Assembly (NCBI GenBank): GCA_029379385.1
Contig: CM055611.1
Span: 10,168,001 to 10,232,000, forward strand
Length of the DNA: 64,000 nucleotides
Direction of reading: 5' to 3'
From: Quillaja saponaria
Lineage: Eukaryota; Streptophyta; Magnoliopsida; Fabales; Quillajaceae
A program made the position numbers and the translations under genes. Below the pieces are notes generated by a model. It ran no database searches and was not told where the DNA came from. It saw nothing but the letters and a program-made list of their open reading frames with translations. Shown piece after piece: positions 45,736 to 57,536 of this stretch. Positions within the stretch are counted from its first letter, which is position 1. The number at the start of each line of letters is the position of its first letter.

Positions 45736-47340
45736 TATAATACACAAGATAAACAATCCGATCAAATTATTCAAAGTATACAGATCAAGAAATTCAACCA
45801 AAAGGGCCAACTGGAGTAACTCAACACCCGCACACCATATATCCTCCTACCGGGCAATTTTTGCTCCTACACACCAAATATATGCTTCGTATATATCCAT
45901 CCCCAGGGTTGAGTTACTCCAATATTTTAAATCACATATCAAATGAAATTATTAGTTTGAATATAAAAATTATTTAATATACAATAAACAATCAAACACA
46001 TTAATCTAGCAACCAAAGAATATGTAATTCACTCACAAAGTTTATAGATTCTGTTAGTCGTTCCGTCTAGAATGCGAAGGTGTTGGTAGATCCTTGACAC
46101 GATCCGAAGCAGAAAATTATAAATTCATATATTATTTAAAGTAATCATTTCATAATTAAATCTATGTATACACTTAACACTACTTGGAAACTAATTCCTG
46201 TTGAACCTTTTAACTAAAATATATTAAATGTGTATTTAAATTCCTTGAATATGTATATATGTATGTTTATACATACACCAAGAAATCCCGCACAACTCAT
46301 TAATTCAACAATATTTATACCTGAATTATTAAATTTAAAGTAAGGCTAACTACTCCAAATCATTTAAGAATTCCAATTTTATAGTTTAACATTAACATTG
46401 TCAAACTCCATGTTTCCTAATTAACTATTTAACTAATAAAACTTATGTAAATAAAATTGTATGCATACATTCGCATTTAGTTTCTCCTAAGCATTTTATA
46501 GAACTCCTTATAGGCATGTTTTATCCTAATTCATGTTTATATGTTCATATATATATATATATCTCCCAATGCAATCAACAAAATTCTAATAACCCTTATA
46601 TTGATCAAGTCCCAATTATTGAATTCAACTTAAATTAATTTATTAGAGTTAACCAAATACTTGAATTATATATTTTCCTCCATGAATACAATTAAATTTC
46701 AAGCTTCCTTCTTCCAATTCACATAATCATCATCTAGGTTTCTTGTTTTCTTAACCTTTATTCCTAACCAACTAATATCCTAAACCTAATACTCAACATC
46801 CAAAGAAAGGATTATAATTAAGCATCAATAAAACCATAAAACAATTGAATTTGGAGGTAGTTTGAACTACCATCCCCACGGCTAAATAGGCAAAAGCCAA
46901 AAATAAGGCACCCTTCACTTCCCAAGTTACAGTTGCTTAAAGCCAAGGTTTTGGCTCCCAAAACCTCCATGATAACTTACACATACAAAGCTACAAGTGA
47001 GGAAAAAATACCAGATTTCATTCGGCTGCTGCATGCCCCAAACAGGGCTGTTATTGCTCTGTTACAAGTGCTGCCAGCAATCCTTGGATAGCTAGGCCTA
47101 TAGCTTAATCAACCAAGGTGATGGCAAGGGAGAAAGGAAACAGTTTTAAACACAAGAAAGAGCTTCAAAAACAACTAGAAGGAAAGGACTTCTCGGCCAA
47201 GGCAAGGAGAGCAAGAAAAAAAAAAACAATAACAGAGCATCTCAGCTGGCAGAGGATAAGAAATGAGATGGTGAGGCGGTGGAAGGAAAAGAAAAGGAAA
47301 AAAAAAGCAAATAAGAAATGTGCTGAAAATTAATTCTTGT

Positions 47341-47376
<36 letters not shown>

Positions 47377-47538
47377 TCAAATGTTTATTTATTTTAATTT
47401 TACTTTGTCTAAAATTTTATTCACGATAAGTTATGTATAAACATTCTAAAACATACATTAAAAATAGTGGGTTTTAACAAAAAATTATGAGAAGATTTAT
47501 GTTATTTCAATAAATTTTGGAATATTTTACTTACAATT

Positions 47539-49246
47539 TGTTATAGCTTGATAGCCTAACATATATTTCAGGATGTCATACGTAAATTATCGTGATTACT
47601 TAAATAATTAATTTTTATAAAATAAATTAAAATAAGATAGTATTTGTGTATATATATAGGTAAATTGAAGTCCACCACTTAATTAGTTGACATGGAACAT
47701 AACAGCTATTTGAATAAATTTTAGTGAATTGTATTTTTAGAATGTGATTAAAATAAAAGTATATAAATATGTAGAAGCTAGAAAGGTATGATTATATGTA
47801 TATATATTTAATAATAGAGTTAATATCCTCCGCAAAATGTACATCATTGAACTTCACTTTTCATTAATATTTTAGTAATTTTTTAGCTTAATCTTTTTCA
47901 CTTCTCCCTGTTCAGCCGACTTACTCCTCTTCTTATTTCCCATTTTGCCGTGCTTAACTCCATTTCATTCCCTTGTTCTACACTACTTTACCCCCAGAGC
48001 TCAACCAAACGTTTTTGCCAAAGTTGGTGTGTGTGGGTGTGATTTCTTTGGTACTTTCCGTACTCACCTTCTATGTCATAACACTTTGTTTGTTGGCTGC
48101 CAAACTGGGTTAAGGAGCATTGCTTTTCCTTTATTTTAGTCGAGTAATCTTCCTTAAAAGCCAACTGTATTACCATGCTTTTCTTTATTTCCTTGCTGTC
48201 TTGTTAGCTCACCTAAGTTTTAAGAAAATTCCTTGCTGCTGTATTACTTCTGCGGCTGAGTGGAGTGGGTATTTTGATTGGCTATAATCAGCTGGGTGTG
48301 TGTGGGTAGCTTCAATTCTGACTTTGCTTCTTGCAAGCTTTGCTGGGTAAGGGTAAGGTGGGATTGGTGTAATGAATGTACAGGCGTGTGGTAATAATGT
48401 AAGGTGGTAGCTAAGCCCTATTTTGTTCTTTGCCATGGGGTAATAATGTGTGGGTGTTGGAAATTTTCTAGTTAGGTGAGTAATGGCAATTTATTGAATT
48501 AAACATGAAGATTATGGTGTTGTTAAGAACTTAAATATAAGAAATTTAAAGGAGTTTTAAGTTTTTAACTAAGGTTTAGTAATTGTAAGCAATGAGGAAG
48601 TTAGTAAAATAGGAAATTTGGAATTCAATTAGGACAATTAGAAATTGTACACAGTAGGTTTAAGGAATTCTAATTATTTAGTAATTGAACTCAATGTTTG
48701 GAAAAAAATTATATGAAAAGTTGATAGTGAATTAATGAAACTCAATATATGAGATGGGTGAAATATAAAAACTTTGAAAGATTAGGTTGATTATCTTGGA
48801 AAATATATGTATATGAATTAGGATTAACCATGTATTCTAAGAAATTGATAAACTATTTATAAGAAATTAAATATAAAATATTTATAGGAATTAATTTACA
48901 TAAGTTTTACTTATTAAATAGGTAATTGGAAACATAAAATTTAACCATGTTAATGTTAGATTGTAAAAGTTGAATTCTTGAATAAATTGAAGTAATAAAC
49001 TTCACTTTAAATTATTTTGTGAAATGTTCAGGAGGAATTAAGTGCAAGGTAGTAAATGCAATAAATATATAAAGAAATAAGAAATTGTAGATATCATGGT
49101 TATATAAATTGACATACAAATTTATGCTTTTCAGTTGCGGAACGTGTCGAGAATATTCTGACATCTTCTTAAACTAGATGGATTGACGAACTACGTCCTT
49201 GATTTTTATGAGTGAATTATGTGCACTTTGATTACCAGATAATTAG
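47539..49246 (+). mobile_element. Truncated 5' LTR of the gypsy element
   Basis: Matches 52934-53088 and then 57537-59000 of the 3' LTR. Shared blocks are AAAGTTGGTGTGTGTGGGTG, TTTTCAGTTGCGGAACGTGTC and GTGAATTATGTGCACTTTG. It stops after CCAGATAATTAG and passes straight into gag, so about 1 kb of the LTR end is missing. Confidence 0.85.
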
Positions 49247-52200
49247 AGTTTTTATGGATCGATTTTTACCAGAGAGTTTGCGAGATAAGCATGCTCAGGA
49301 TTTTTATCTTTTGGTTCAGATAGAGAGCATGTCAGTTGCAGAGTATAAGACTCGATTTACTAGACAGTCCCATTTTGCCCCATATTTGGTAGCTACGAAG
49401 CAGATGCGAGTGAAGAGATTTGTTAATGGCTTGAGGGATAATATATTTAGATCTATGTTCCTGACAAACACTACTACTTACACTTAGACTGTTAATGTTG
49501 CTTACTGGTTAGAGACCCAAGTTGTAGAGAGACAATTAAAGCAGGGAGAGTCATAAGAAGGCAAGATAAGAGAGTTCTTCGACTTTTAGAGTTGGTTTGT
49601 TCTTATAGTCCTGAGGGTGAATCTACCTCCAGGCAGGGTTCATTCAGAGGAAATTTTCAGCCGAGTAGAAGTCATATGAGGTAAATTTTAGGAGCTCAGT
49701 CATTGGAGGTGTCGTCTAGTGGACCCCAATCATTTTCCTGTATGTCCTACTTGTGGTAATTGACATACTATGCAATATAGACTAGGGACAGGTGTGTGTT
49801 TTAAATATGGATCGATAGATCATCATATTAGAGATTTTTCGTTGTTGACGGGTCAATCTGCTCTAGCTGGGACACCTTCACCAGTCCGGGGTAGACCTCT
49901 ATTACCTACAACACGTACGAGATCTCAGGGAAGTCGTGGTGGTGTTTATAGAGGTTCATCATCAGCGAGCAGGGGTCAGGCCCGAGTTTATGTTTTGATG
50001 ACTCAGGATGCACAGGCTTCTAATAATGTGGTATAAGGTAATTTATCTATTTGCTCAATTGGTGCTAAAGTATTTTTTGATCTCAGAGCTACTCATTCTT
50101 TCATATCGCAGTATTTTGCTTCTTATGTGAAGAGGGCATGTCAGCCTCTTGAGATTCCTTTAGTGGTTTTGACTCCATTAAGAAAAATTATTTTAGCAGA
50201 TAGGTCTATTCCTTCTTGTAAGGTTCGTGTGGGTGATGATGTTTATAAGGCGGATTTAATCATATTGGACATGCTGGAGTATGATGTGATTCTAGGCATG
50301 GATTGGTTGTCTAACCATCACGCCGTGGTTGGTTGTCTAACCATCACGCCGTGGTTGAAGCAGACTTTTATGTTTTAAAGGGATTAGAGTGAAGTTTCTT
50401 AAAATTTAATTTTAGTAATTCAGGCCAGACGGCTTATCTGGAAGAAGAATCAGGCTTATTTAGCCTTTGTTAGGGATGCTCAGTTGGAGTGTCCTCATTT
50501 AGAGCATATTCCAGGGTTGAGAAAGTCCTCTGATGTATTTCCTGAGGAGCTTCATGGACTTCCTCCTGATCGGGAGATAAAGTTCGGTATCAAGTTGTTA
50601 CCTGGTACTCAATCGATTTCTATTCCCCCCTATTGGATGGCACGTAGTGAACTGAGGGAGCTAAAGGTGCAGTTGTAAGATTTGTTAGATAATAGATTCA
50701 TTCATCATAGTTTATCGCCTTGAGGTGCTCTTATTATGTTTGTTAAAAAGAAGGAAAGCTTATTTAGACTGTTCATTGATTACTGTCAATTGAATAAAGT
50801 CATAGTTAAGAACAAGAATCCTCTCTCCAAGATCGATGATTTATTTGATCAGTTGCAGGGAGCTCAGTATTTTTCCAAGATTAACCTTCATTTAGGGTAT
50901 CATCAGATCTGAATTAAGAAGGGAGACATTTTGAAAATTGCTTTTCGTACTCGATATGGACATTATGAATTTTTGGTTATGTCTTTTGGACTGACTAATA
51001 CTTCTGTAGCATTCATGGATTTGATGAATCAGGTATTTAAGCCTTTCTTGGACCAGTTTGTCATCGTTTTCATTGATGATAGTCTTGTATATTCTCGAAG
51101 TGAGGGGGAACATGAGCATCATCTTTGCATTGTATTGTAGACACTTAAAGAGAGTAAGCTTTATGCTAAATTCTCTAAGTATGAATTTTGGCTAAATCAT
51201 GTGACTTTTCTCGAACATGTGATTTCCAAGGAAGGAATCCAGGTGGATCTTAAAAAGGTAAAAGCAGTTCAGAATCGGTCTCGACCTAACAAATGTTTCA
51301 GAGATTCAAAGTTTTTTAGGTTTGGTTGGGCATCGTAGGAGGTTCGTTGAGAATTTCTCTTGTATTGCTACTCCCTTGACTCTTTTAACTCAAAAAGGAG
51401 TTAACTTCGTTTGGTCCGAGGTTTGTGAGGAGGGCTTTTGGAAGTTAAAGACTTGTTTGATCGCAGTTGATCTGGGGGTGGGTGCAAAGAAAGTTAAGTG
51501 TGATCAGGGTGATAGTGATGATTTCAGGATGGAAAGTGAAGGAGTACTAAGGTGTCATGATAGGCTTGTTGTGCCATCTGATTCAGAGTTGAGGAGAAAA
51601 ATTATTGAAGCAGCTCATTATTCACCATATGTCATGCATCCTGGTTCTTCTAAAATATATCAGGATTTGAAGAAATTTTATTGGTGGATTGGTATGAAGA
51701 AAGATGTAGCTGATTTTGTTTCTAGGTGTCTTGTGTGGCAATAGGTGAAAGCTGAGCATCAAAGGCCTACAGGAATGTTACAAAGGCTAGATATTCTGGA
51801 GTGGAAGTAGGGAAAATATTACTATAGAAGTGCGCATATTTCCTTCCAATAAAGACTTTTAGTGGTTTTGATTCCATTTGGGTGATTGTAGATTGTTTGA
51901 AGAAGTGCGCACATTTCCTTCCAATAAAGACTACTTATTCAACACATCAGTATGCAAAGTTGTATCTAGATGAGATTGTTTCATTACATGAAGTACCAGT
52001 TTCTATCATCTCTGACTGGGGCGTTCAGTTTAGTGCTGCGTTCTAGAAATCTTTTTAGGAGGTTCTTGGTACTCAGTTATTGTTTAATACAACTTTCTAT
52101 TTTCAAATTGATGGGCAATTCAAGAGAACCATATAGACTTTGAAGGATATGTTATGAGCCTGTGTTATGGATTTTGAAGTTAGTTGGGATTAGTATCTTC

Positions 52201-52858
52201 CATTAATAGAGTTTGCTTATAATAACAGTTATCATAGTAGTATTTAGATAGCACCATTTGAAGCATTGTATGGGAGGAAGTGTGAATCTCCAGTTTGGTG
52301 TTTTGAAACAAGTGAACATTAGTTATTAGGGCAAGAGTTAGTCCAGGATGCAATGGAAAAAGTGCAAGTGATTCGTGATAGGTTATAGACAGTTCAAAGC
52401 AAACATAAGTCATATTTTGATAATCATTAGAGACAGTTAAAGTTTGAAGTAGGTGATCACGTGTTTCTAAAAGTTTCTCCTTTTAAGGGAACCATGAGAT
52501 TTGGTAAGAAAGCCAAGCTAAGTCTGAGATTTATTTGACCTTTTCAAATCCTAGATAAACTTGGAATACTGGAGTATAGGTTGGTGTTGCCCTCAAATTT
52601 GGATAGAGTACATTCAGTTTTTCATGTATCGATGCTTTAGAAATATTTACCGGATAAGTCATACATTCTACAAATTCAGGAGGTTCAAGTATATAGAAAT
52701 CTCTCGTATAAGGAATGACAAGTGGCAATTATTGATAGACAAGTTCATAAGCTTCAATCGAAGTTTATTTTTTCAATAAAGTTATATGGCAAAATCAGCG
52801 AAGCCACTTGGGAATCCGAGAGTGTAATGAAACAAAAATATTCGTATTTATTTGAATA
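49236..52858 (+). pseudogene. Chromovirus gag-pol, heavily mutated
   Basis: Order visible: gag capsid (FMDRFLPESLRDKHAQDFYL, about 49252-49490); a zinc knuckle that lost two of its four ligands (CFKYGSIDHHIRDF, about 49798); protease, active site decayed (FDLRATHSFIS near 50078; DSG expected), then LGMDWLSNHH. Reverse transcriptase (about 50720-51250) keeps VFIDD. RNase H is mostly deleted near 51468. The integrase zinc site HX..H..CLVW lacks one Cys, and the core keeps both Asp (VDCL, SDWG), but the Glu region reads FKRTI. After GPF-type VHSVFHVSML comes a chromodomain-like end (ATWESE). More than ten stops and several frameshifts make it inactive. A 30-bp stretch, TGCGCACATTTCC..., is duplicated at about 51828 and 51903. 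Confidence 0.92.
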
Positions 52859-52915
52859 ATTCAAGTAACCGATATATCATTATAACTTTTTGTTAAAATT
52901 CAGGTGGAATTTTTA

Positions 52916-52932
52916 TTTTTAAGGGGAGAAGA
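52916..52932 (+). other. Polypurine tract of the gypsy element
   Basis: TTTTTAAGGGGAGAAGAT, just before the 3' LTR start TGTTATAGCC. Confidence 0.82.
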
Positions 52933-53088
52933 TTGTTATAGCCTAATAATCAAACGAACATATTAGGATGTCATACGTAAATTATTGTGATTACGTAAAG
53001 AATCAATTTTCATGAAATAAATTAAAATAAGAGGGTATATATATATATATATATAGAATCTAGAAAGGTATGATTATATGTGTCTATG

Positions 53089-56000
53089 TGTCACATCTCT
53101 CTTGGAGGTATGATTAGCCAGAGGAATGGATAACCAAACCTCCGTAACCCTAACTTCAAATAATAAACAAACACGATGCTTGACTAAACTAAAGAGTAAA
53201 AGTAAATTTTATAAAATGTGAGTTATTTAAAAAAATTTGTTTACTGAAACTTATAACAATTTATTAAAAATCTCGACAGAGATTCCCACATAAAGTGGAA
53301 CATGCTCAAAAATTTAAACACACATTCCTATTGTTATACAATAACAACTACAACAACGAAGATAACAAAGAGCTCCACTCCAATTCTTATCATAATAACA
53401 ATTAACTAGACTATTACCAAATAAGACTAGGAACCCCACAGCTTTAATGTGACTGCAAACTTTCATCATTTGACTTCAAGATTAAGATTCTAAAAAATTA
53501 CCTTTCCATCAAACACTCAGCAAAGTCCATTATCGATAACTATTATCCTTGAGATATTGTTACTAAAAAAAATAACCACAAGAAGGATAAGTCCTATTGA
53601 CTTTGTGAGCGAAAAATGGTACCCAAATGGTACTAGTATCACCCAACATACGTATAAAATATATTATCAATTAATATCAACATATCATATATTTCAAAAC
53701 TATTAAGATTACACATATACAAATACAGAATTATAAAACTTAGCTAACAAATTTCGATTAGTACACTGTATAATCCACTTAAAACAATCAAGACAATCAA
53801 AGCATACAAAGCAAGCAAAAAACCAAGAGAGTAACTCAGCCTCACACAATAGTATCTTCCCTCACCGAGCATTTATTGCCTACGCAACAAGTTATTTCTT
53901 CGTACACAATCCATCCCACAGGGGCTAGGTACTCATTTCTTTTAAAACAATTGTTAGAATCAGAGTATCTTACATCAAAATATCCTAGGTGCACCTAGAT
54001 TTCAATATTAGAAATAAAAATAATTTCTTAGAAAAATCTCACTTTGTTAGCCCTTATCAACCATAACCAATATTAAACAAACATAATTCAAAGAAATCAC
54101 TCAAATACTGCACTTGCTTATTTTCCATATATCACATCTATTCAAATACATATATAATTACACATAATAATTTAACCTATTTCATTTGTCACTTACATTT
54201 GCTTTCACGCATCTTATCAGGTCCACATTAGGATCCAGAATTGAAATTCATATTCCCAAATAACACTTAGTTTATAAACGTTATTGTTATAATATTTTAA
54301 TTACTAAGCTATATATTAACTTATATAGGTTTTTTTATGAAAGTTTTCTATTAAGCTATTTCATGTCAAGTAGTATGAATTGTACTTTATGTCGTAAGGT
54401 TGATAACGAAGAGACATTTTAAATGTCTTGACAATGCATAGGGTATAAATAAATTATTAGAAAAGATAGAAAACACTAGTGAGTTAGAAATATTAAAACT
54501 GTCCAAACTTAGGGTTTATACCAGTGTTCACTTTAATAGCCATATCTTTCTTTAGAAAATTCCAAATCCAGTTTCATAACATTTATAAAATACTAGACAC
54601 ATGTAGCTTTATAATGGTATATCATTTGAAATTTTTAGATTTATGTATCAATATAGTTTATTTTTTGAAGTTGCATCAAATTTTGTAAAAAGAGAGATTT
54701 TTTGCAACTCTAACCTTACCTTAGTTATCTGAACATAACTTTCTTAAGGAAAAAGAAAATCTAATTCCATTTGTTGGACTTATTAATAAACCAGTATATC
54801 TTTCTAGATAGGTATCATATGTATTATTTGAATGTGTATATTAGTACGATTAATTATTTAAAGTTTACTCCTTTTAGGCATTTCACGACCTCCTTAGATA
54901 TATATTTATTTTCACTTACATAGTTAATTAAATTTAATAAAACCAAGTTGAAACATTAACTTTAGGATGTTAGCTAGCTTTCTTATTTAGAAACTTTTTT
55001 TAAACTCAGCCTTGAACTCACTCGATTCTTCACGTAAACAAAAATAGAACACTCATAAAATTCCTCGTTGCCAACCTTTGATTCCGGTGTTTATAGAATT
55101 TTCATACTTATGAATTAAATTATAAAACTTCCAGTATAGTGTTTCAAAATGGTGCATGTTGTTTGCCGATGGTATCGTGTTGGTAGAAAAAACTAGTGAA
55201 GGTTTAAATTCTAAAATACAAATGTAGAGGAATGCGTTAGAATCTAAAGGCCTTTGATTGAGTAGGACAAAAACAGGGTATATGGAGTGCGATTTCAGTA
55301 AAACTAGAAGAGGCCAAAATAAAATAATTTTGGACTTTCAGACAATCTTTACAAAGGACGTGTTTAAGTATTTAGGTTCATTTATACAAAAAGATGGTGC
55401 AATTGAGCATGATGTAAACCATAAGATCAACGTAGGGTGGGTGAGGGTGGGTGAAGTGGCGAAATGTTTCGGGAGTTTTATGTGATCCTAAAATCCCAAA
55501 TAAATTGAAAGGAAAATTTTACATAACAATAGTGAGACCAGCTATGCTATATGGTACTGAATGTTATGAAGTTAAGAATCAACACTCGCATGAGATGAGA
55601 GTAGCCGAAATGAGAATGTTAAGATGGATGACGGGACATACAATAAAGGATAAAATAAGGAATGAGGAGATTCGTAAGAAGGTGGAAGTAGCACCTATTG
55701 AGGATAAAATAAAGGAGAATCGCTTACGTTGGTTTGGACATATCCAACGTCAACCAATAGACGCAATAGTTAAGAATGTGACTTGGTACATGTGTCAGGT
55801 GTTAGACGTGGTAAGGGGAGACAAAAGCTTACATGGGGAGCAGTCATCAAGAAATATATGGCTGCTCTAGGGATTATTGAAAATGTTGTCTCGGATCGAT
55901 GTGAATGGAGGAAAAAAGATTCATATAGCCGACCCCAACTAGTTTGGGATTTAAGGTTTAGTTAAGTTGAGTTAAGAAGTTTTACTCAAAAAGTTATAAC

Positions 56001-57536
56001 TAGTTTTCTAGTAAACATTTAATCAAACACCTTAGGTGCAAAAATTACTTCCTTTAATATGTATGTATATCTATGTTTATATACCTATCCCAATTTAATC
56101 AACATAAACTCATTAACTCTTATATCACTCATATTCCAATTATTCCCTTAATCATATACTTCTTGTGTTCTTCGATTATAATCCTTAATTCGACTTTACT
56201 TTAACCTTTACCCACAGCCACAATCAACAAAAATTCTACCTGATTTAAAGAAATTTAACAAAATACTTAGAATCATAATCAGCCTACACCTTACCAATCA
56301 TCCTTGCTGCTGCCATGAAGGAAGTGTGCTTACCAGCCTTTTTGGCCTTGTTATCCTGCTGCATAACCAAAAGATCACCAATTAGCCGAACGAAGAAGGA
56401 ACCTACCCAAACAAAACCAGGCTAGAAACAGAGAAGAGAGCTATGGTCAGGACAAGGGAAAAAGAAAACTCACGGCTGGCGGGATTCATAACCAACCCAC
56501 ACACACCAACCGCTACAATCTAGCCTGAAGAAATACATTGTTAAACAGGGGCTGCAAAGAGGTTGATGCAACATTAGAACAAGCAGCCAAGCATACGGTT
56601 GTTAACTTTGTTTGGAGGTTGTTAGGTTGTAATCCATGAATAGCTAGTAACGTTTGAGAGCGATAACAAAAGGAGGAGACTTTGGCTACCAAGAATGACA
56701 AAGACATGGCTGCCAAGCTCATGGCCATATCCTTAATCAACACTCTTGTCTTTCATCCTACCAAATTTGTAATCATGGTTGGACCAAAACAAGATACCAA
56801 CAAGACACTTCTCAACTACTACTGACTTGATGGTTGTTATAGGTTTTGGGAGGAAGAAGGAGAAAGCTTATGGCTAACAGTTGAAAGGAACAAAGCTAGA
56901 AAGCTTATACACACCCAAATTATAATTGCTACCTACATAAGTTTCTGCACCTATAGCCAAAGCCTAGCTTGACTAGTTTCGGTTCCTACACACACAATTA
57001 AGGCCACACGCCTGAAGGAGTAGACTGTGTTAGCAAGGAGGAAGGCAGGAGTTGCCACGATTTGGAGAGAAACGAGGAAGAACATGGCTAGAAAAACCCC
57101 ATAACAGGGCTGTCAATACAAAATTATTACTCTTATTGCCTTTAGCTCACACTCACACACACATGATTATAAGACCAAGAGGAACCAAGCTACATAAGAA
57201 GAGATGAAGGGCTAGAATCTCTCGGCCATCCAAGAAAAATACAAAAAGTGCTAGAACAGGGGAGAGGAACTAAGCAAGGTGGTCGATAAAATGAGATAAG
57301 ATTACATGGCAAAACAAAAGAAAATGAAAGGAAAAATATAGTGAAAGAAAAAGATAGAGTAAAAGAAATTAGAGTTAAGTCAAAGTCAATAACATTAAGA
57401 TAAAGTGTATATATATTTGTGAGTATATATATATATAAATTAATTATTCACTCACTTAAATTTACTTGGTCACACTGTTATTTATTTACAAATACACAAA
57501 ATTTAATTACAATATTGGATTATGAGGGTTATAATA
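53089..57536 (-). mobile_element. Family L solo LTR, minus orientation, nested in the 3' LTR
   Basis: The left end is TGTCACATCTCTCTTGG and the right end GAGGGTTATAATA (reverse of TATTATAACCCTC). Blocks shared with the other minus copies are TGATTAGCCAGAGGAATGG, GAGTAACTCAGCCTCACAC, CCTAGGTGCACCTAG and CTTTAGGATGTTAGCTA. It contains a LINE fragment; without it the LTR is about 3.6 kb. Confidence 0.84.
55145..55975 (+). pseudogene. LINE (L1-type) reverse transcriptase tail, truncated and mutated
   Basis: A 5'-truncated non-LTR element. It starts in the catalytic palm, but the motif reads LFADG where FADD is expected. SRTKTGYMECDFS and FKYLGSFIQKDGAI follow, then after a frameshift near 55450 GVLCDPKIPNKLKGKFY, RPAMLYGTECYEVK, EMRMLRWMTGHT, and RLRWFGHIQRQP. 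A second frameshift near 55790 leads to the usual LINE end SYSRPQLVWDLRFS. Stops occur at about 55224 and 55255. It interrupts the minus family L LTR after CCAGTATAGTGTTT. No poly(A) tail or target duplication is obvious. Confidence 0.88.

Larger units (their letters stand above)
33596..47479 (-). mobile_element. Family L LTR of the minus-strand element, split by a nested 11.5 kb element
   Basis: The LTR occupies 33596-34274 and 45736-47479. The left end, TATTACACCTTCACACG, is next to the primer site. The right end, GTGGGTTTTAACA, is the reverse of a TGTTAAAACCCAC start. Blocks shared with sister LTRs include GACTGGCCGAAGG, GAGGTTCCCTAGA and, after the break, GAGTAACTCAACACCCGC. The break carries a near-perfect 5-bp duplication, TACAA before and TATAA after. 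The joined LTR would be about 2.4 kb. The open frame at 47118-47333 inside it is lysine-rich low complexity. Confidence 0.82.

Noticed and set aside
47118..47333. Lysine/arginine-rich 71-codon frame
   Set aside because: Lies in an LTR and reflects purine-rich low-complexity DNA.
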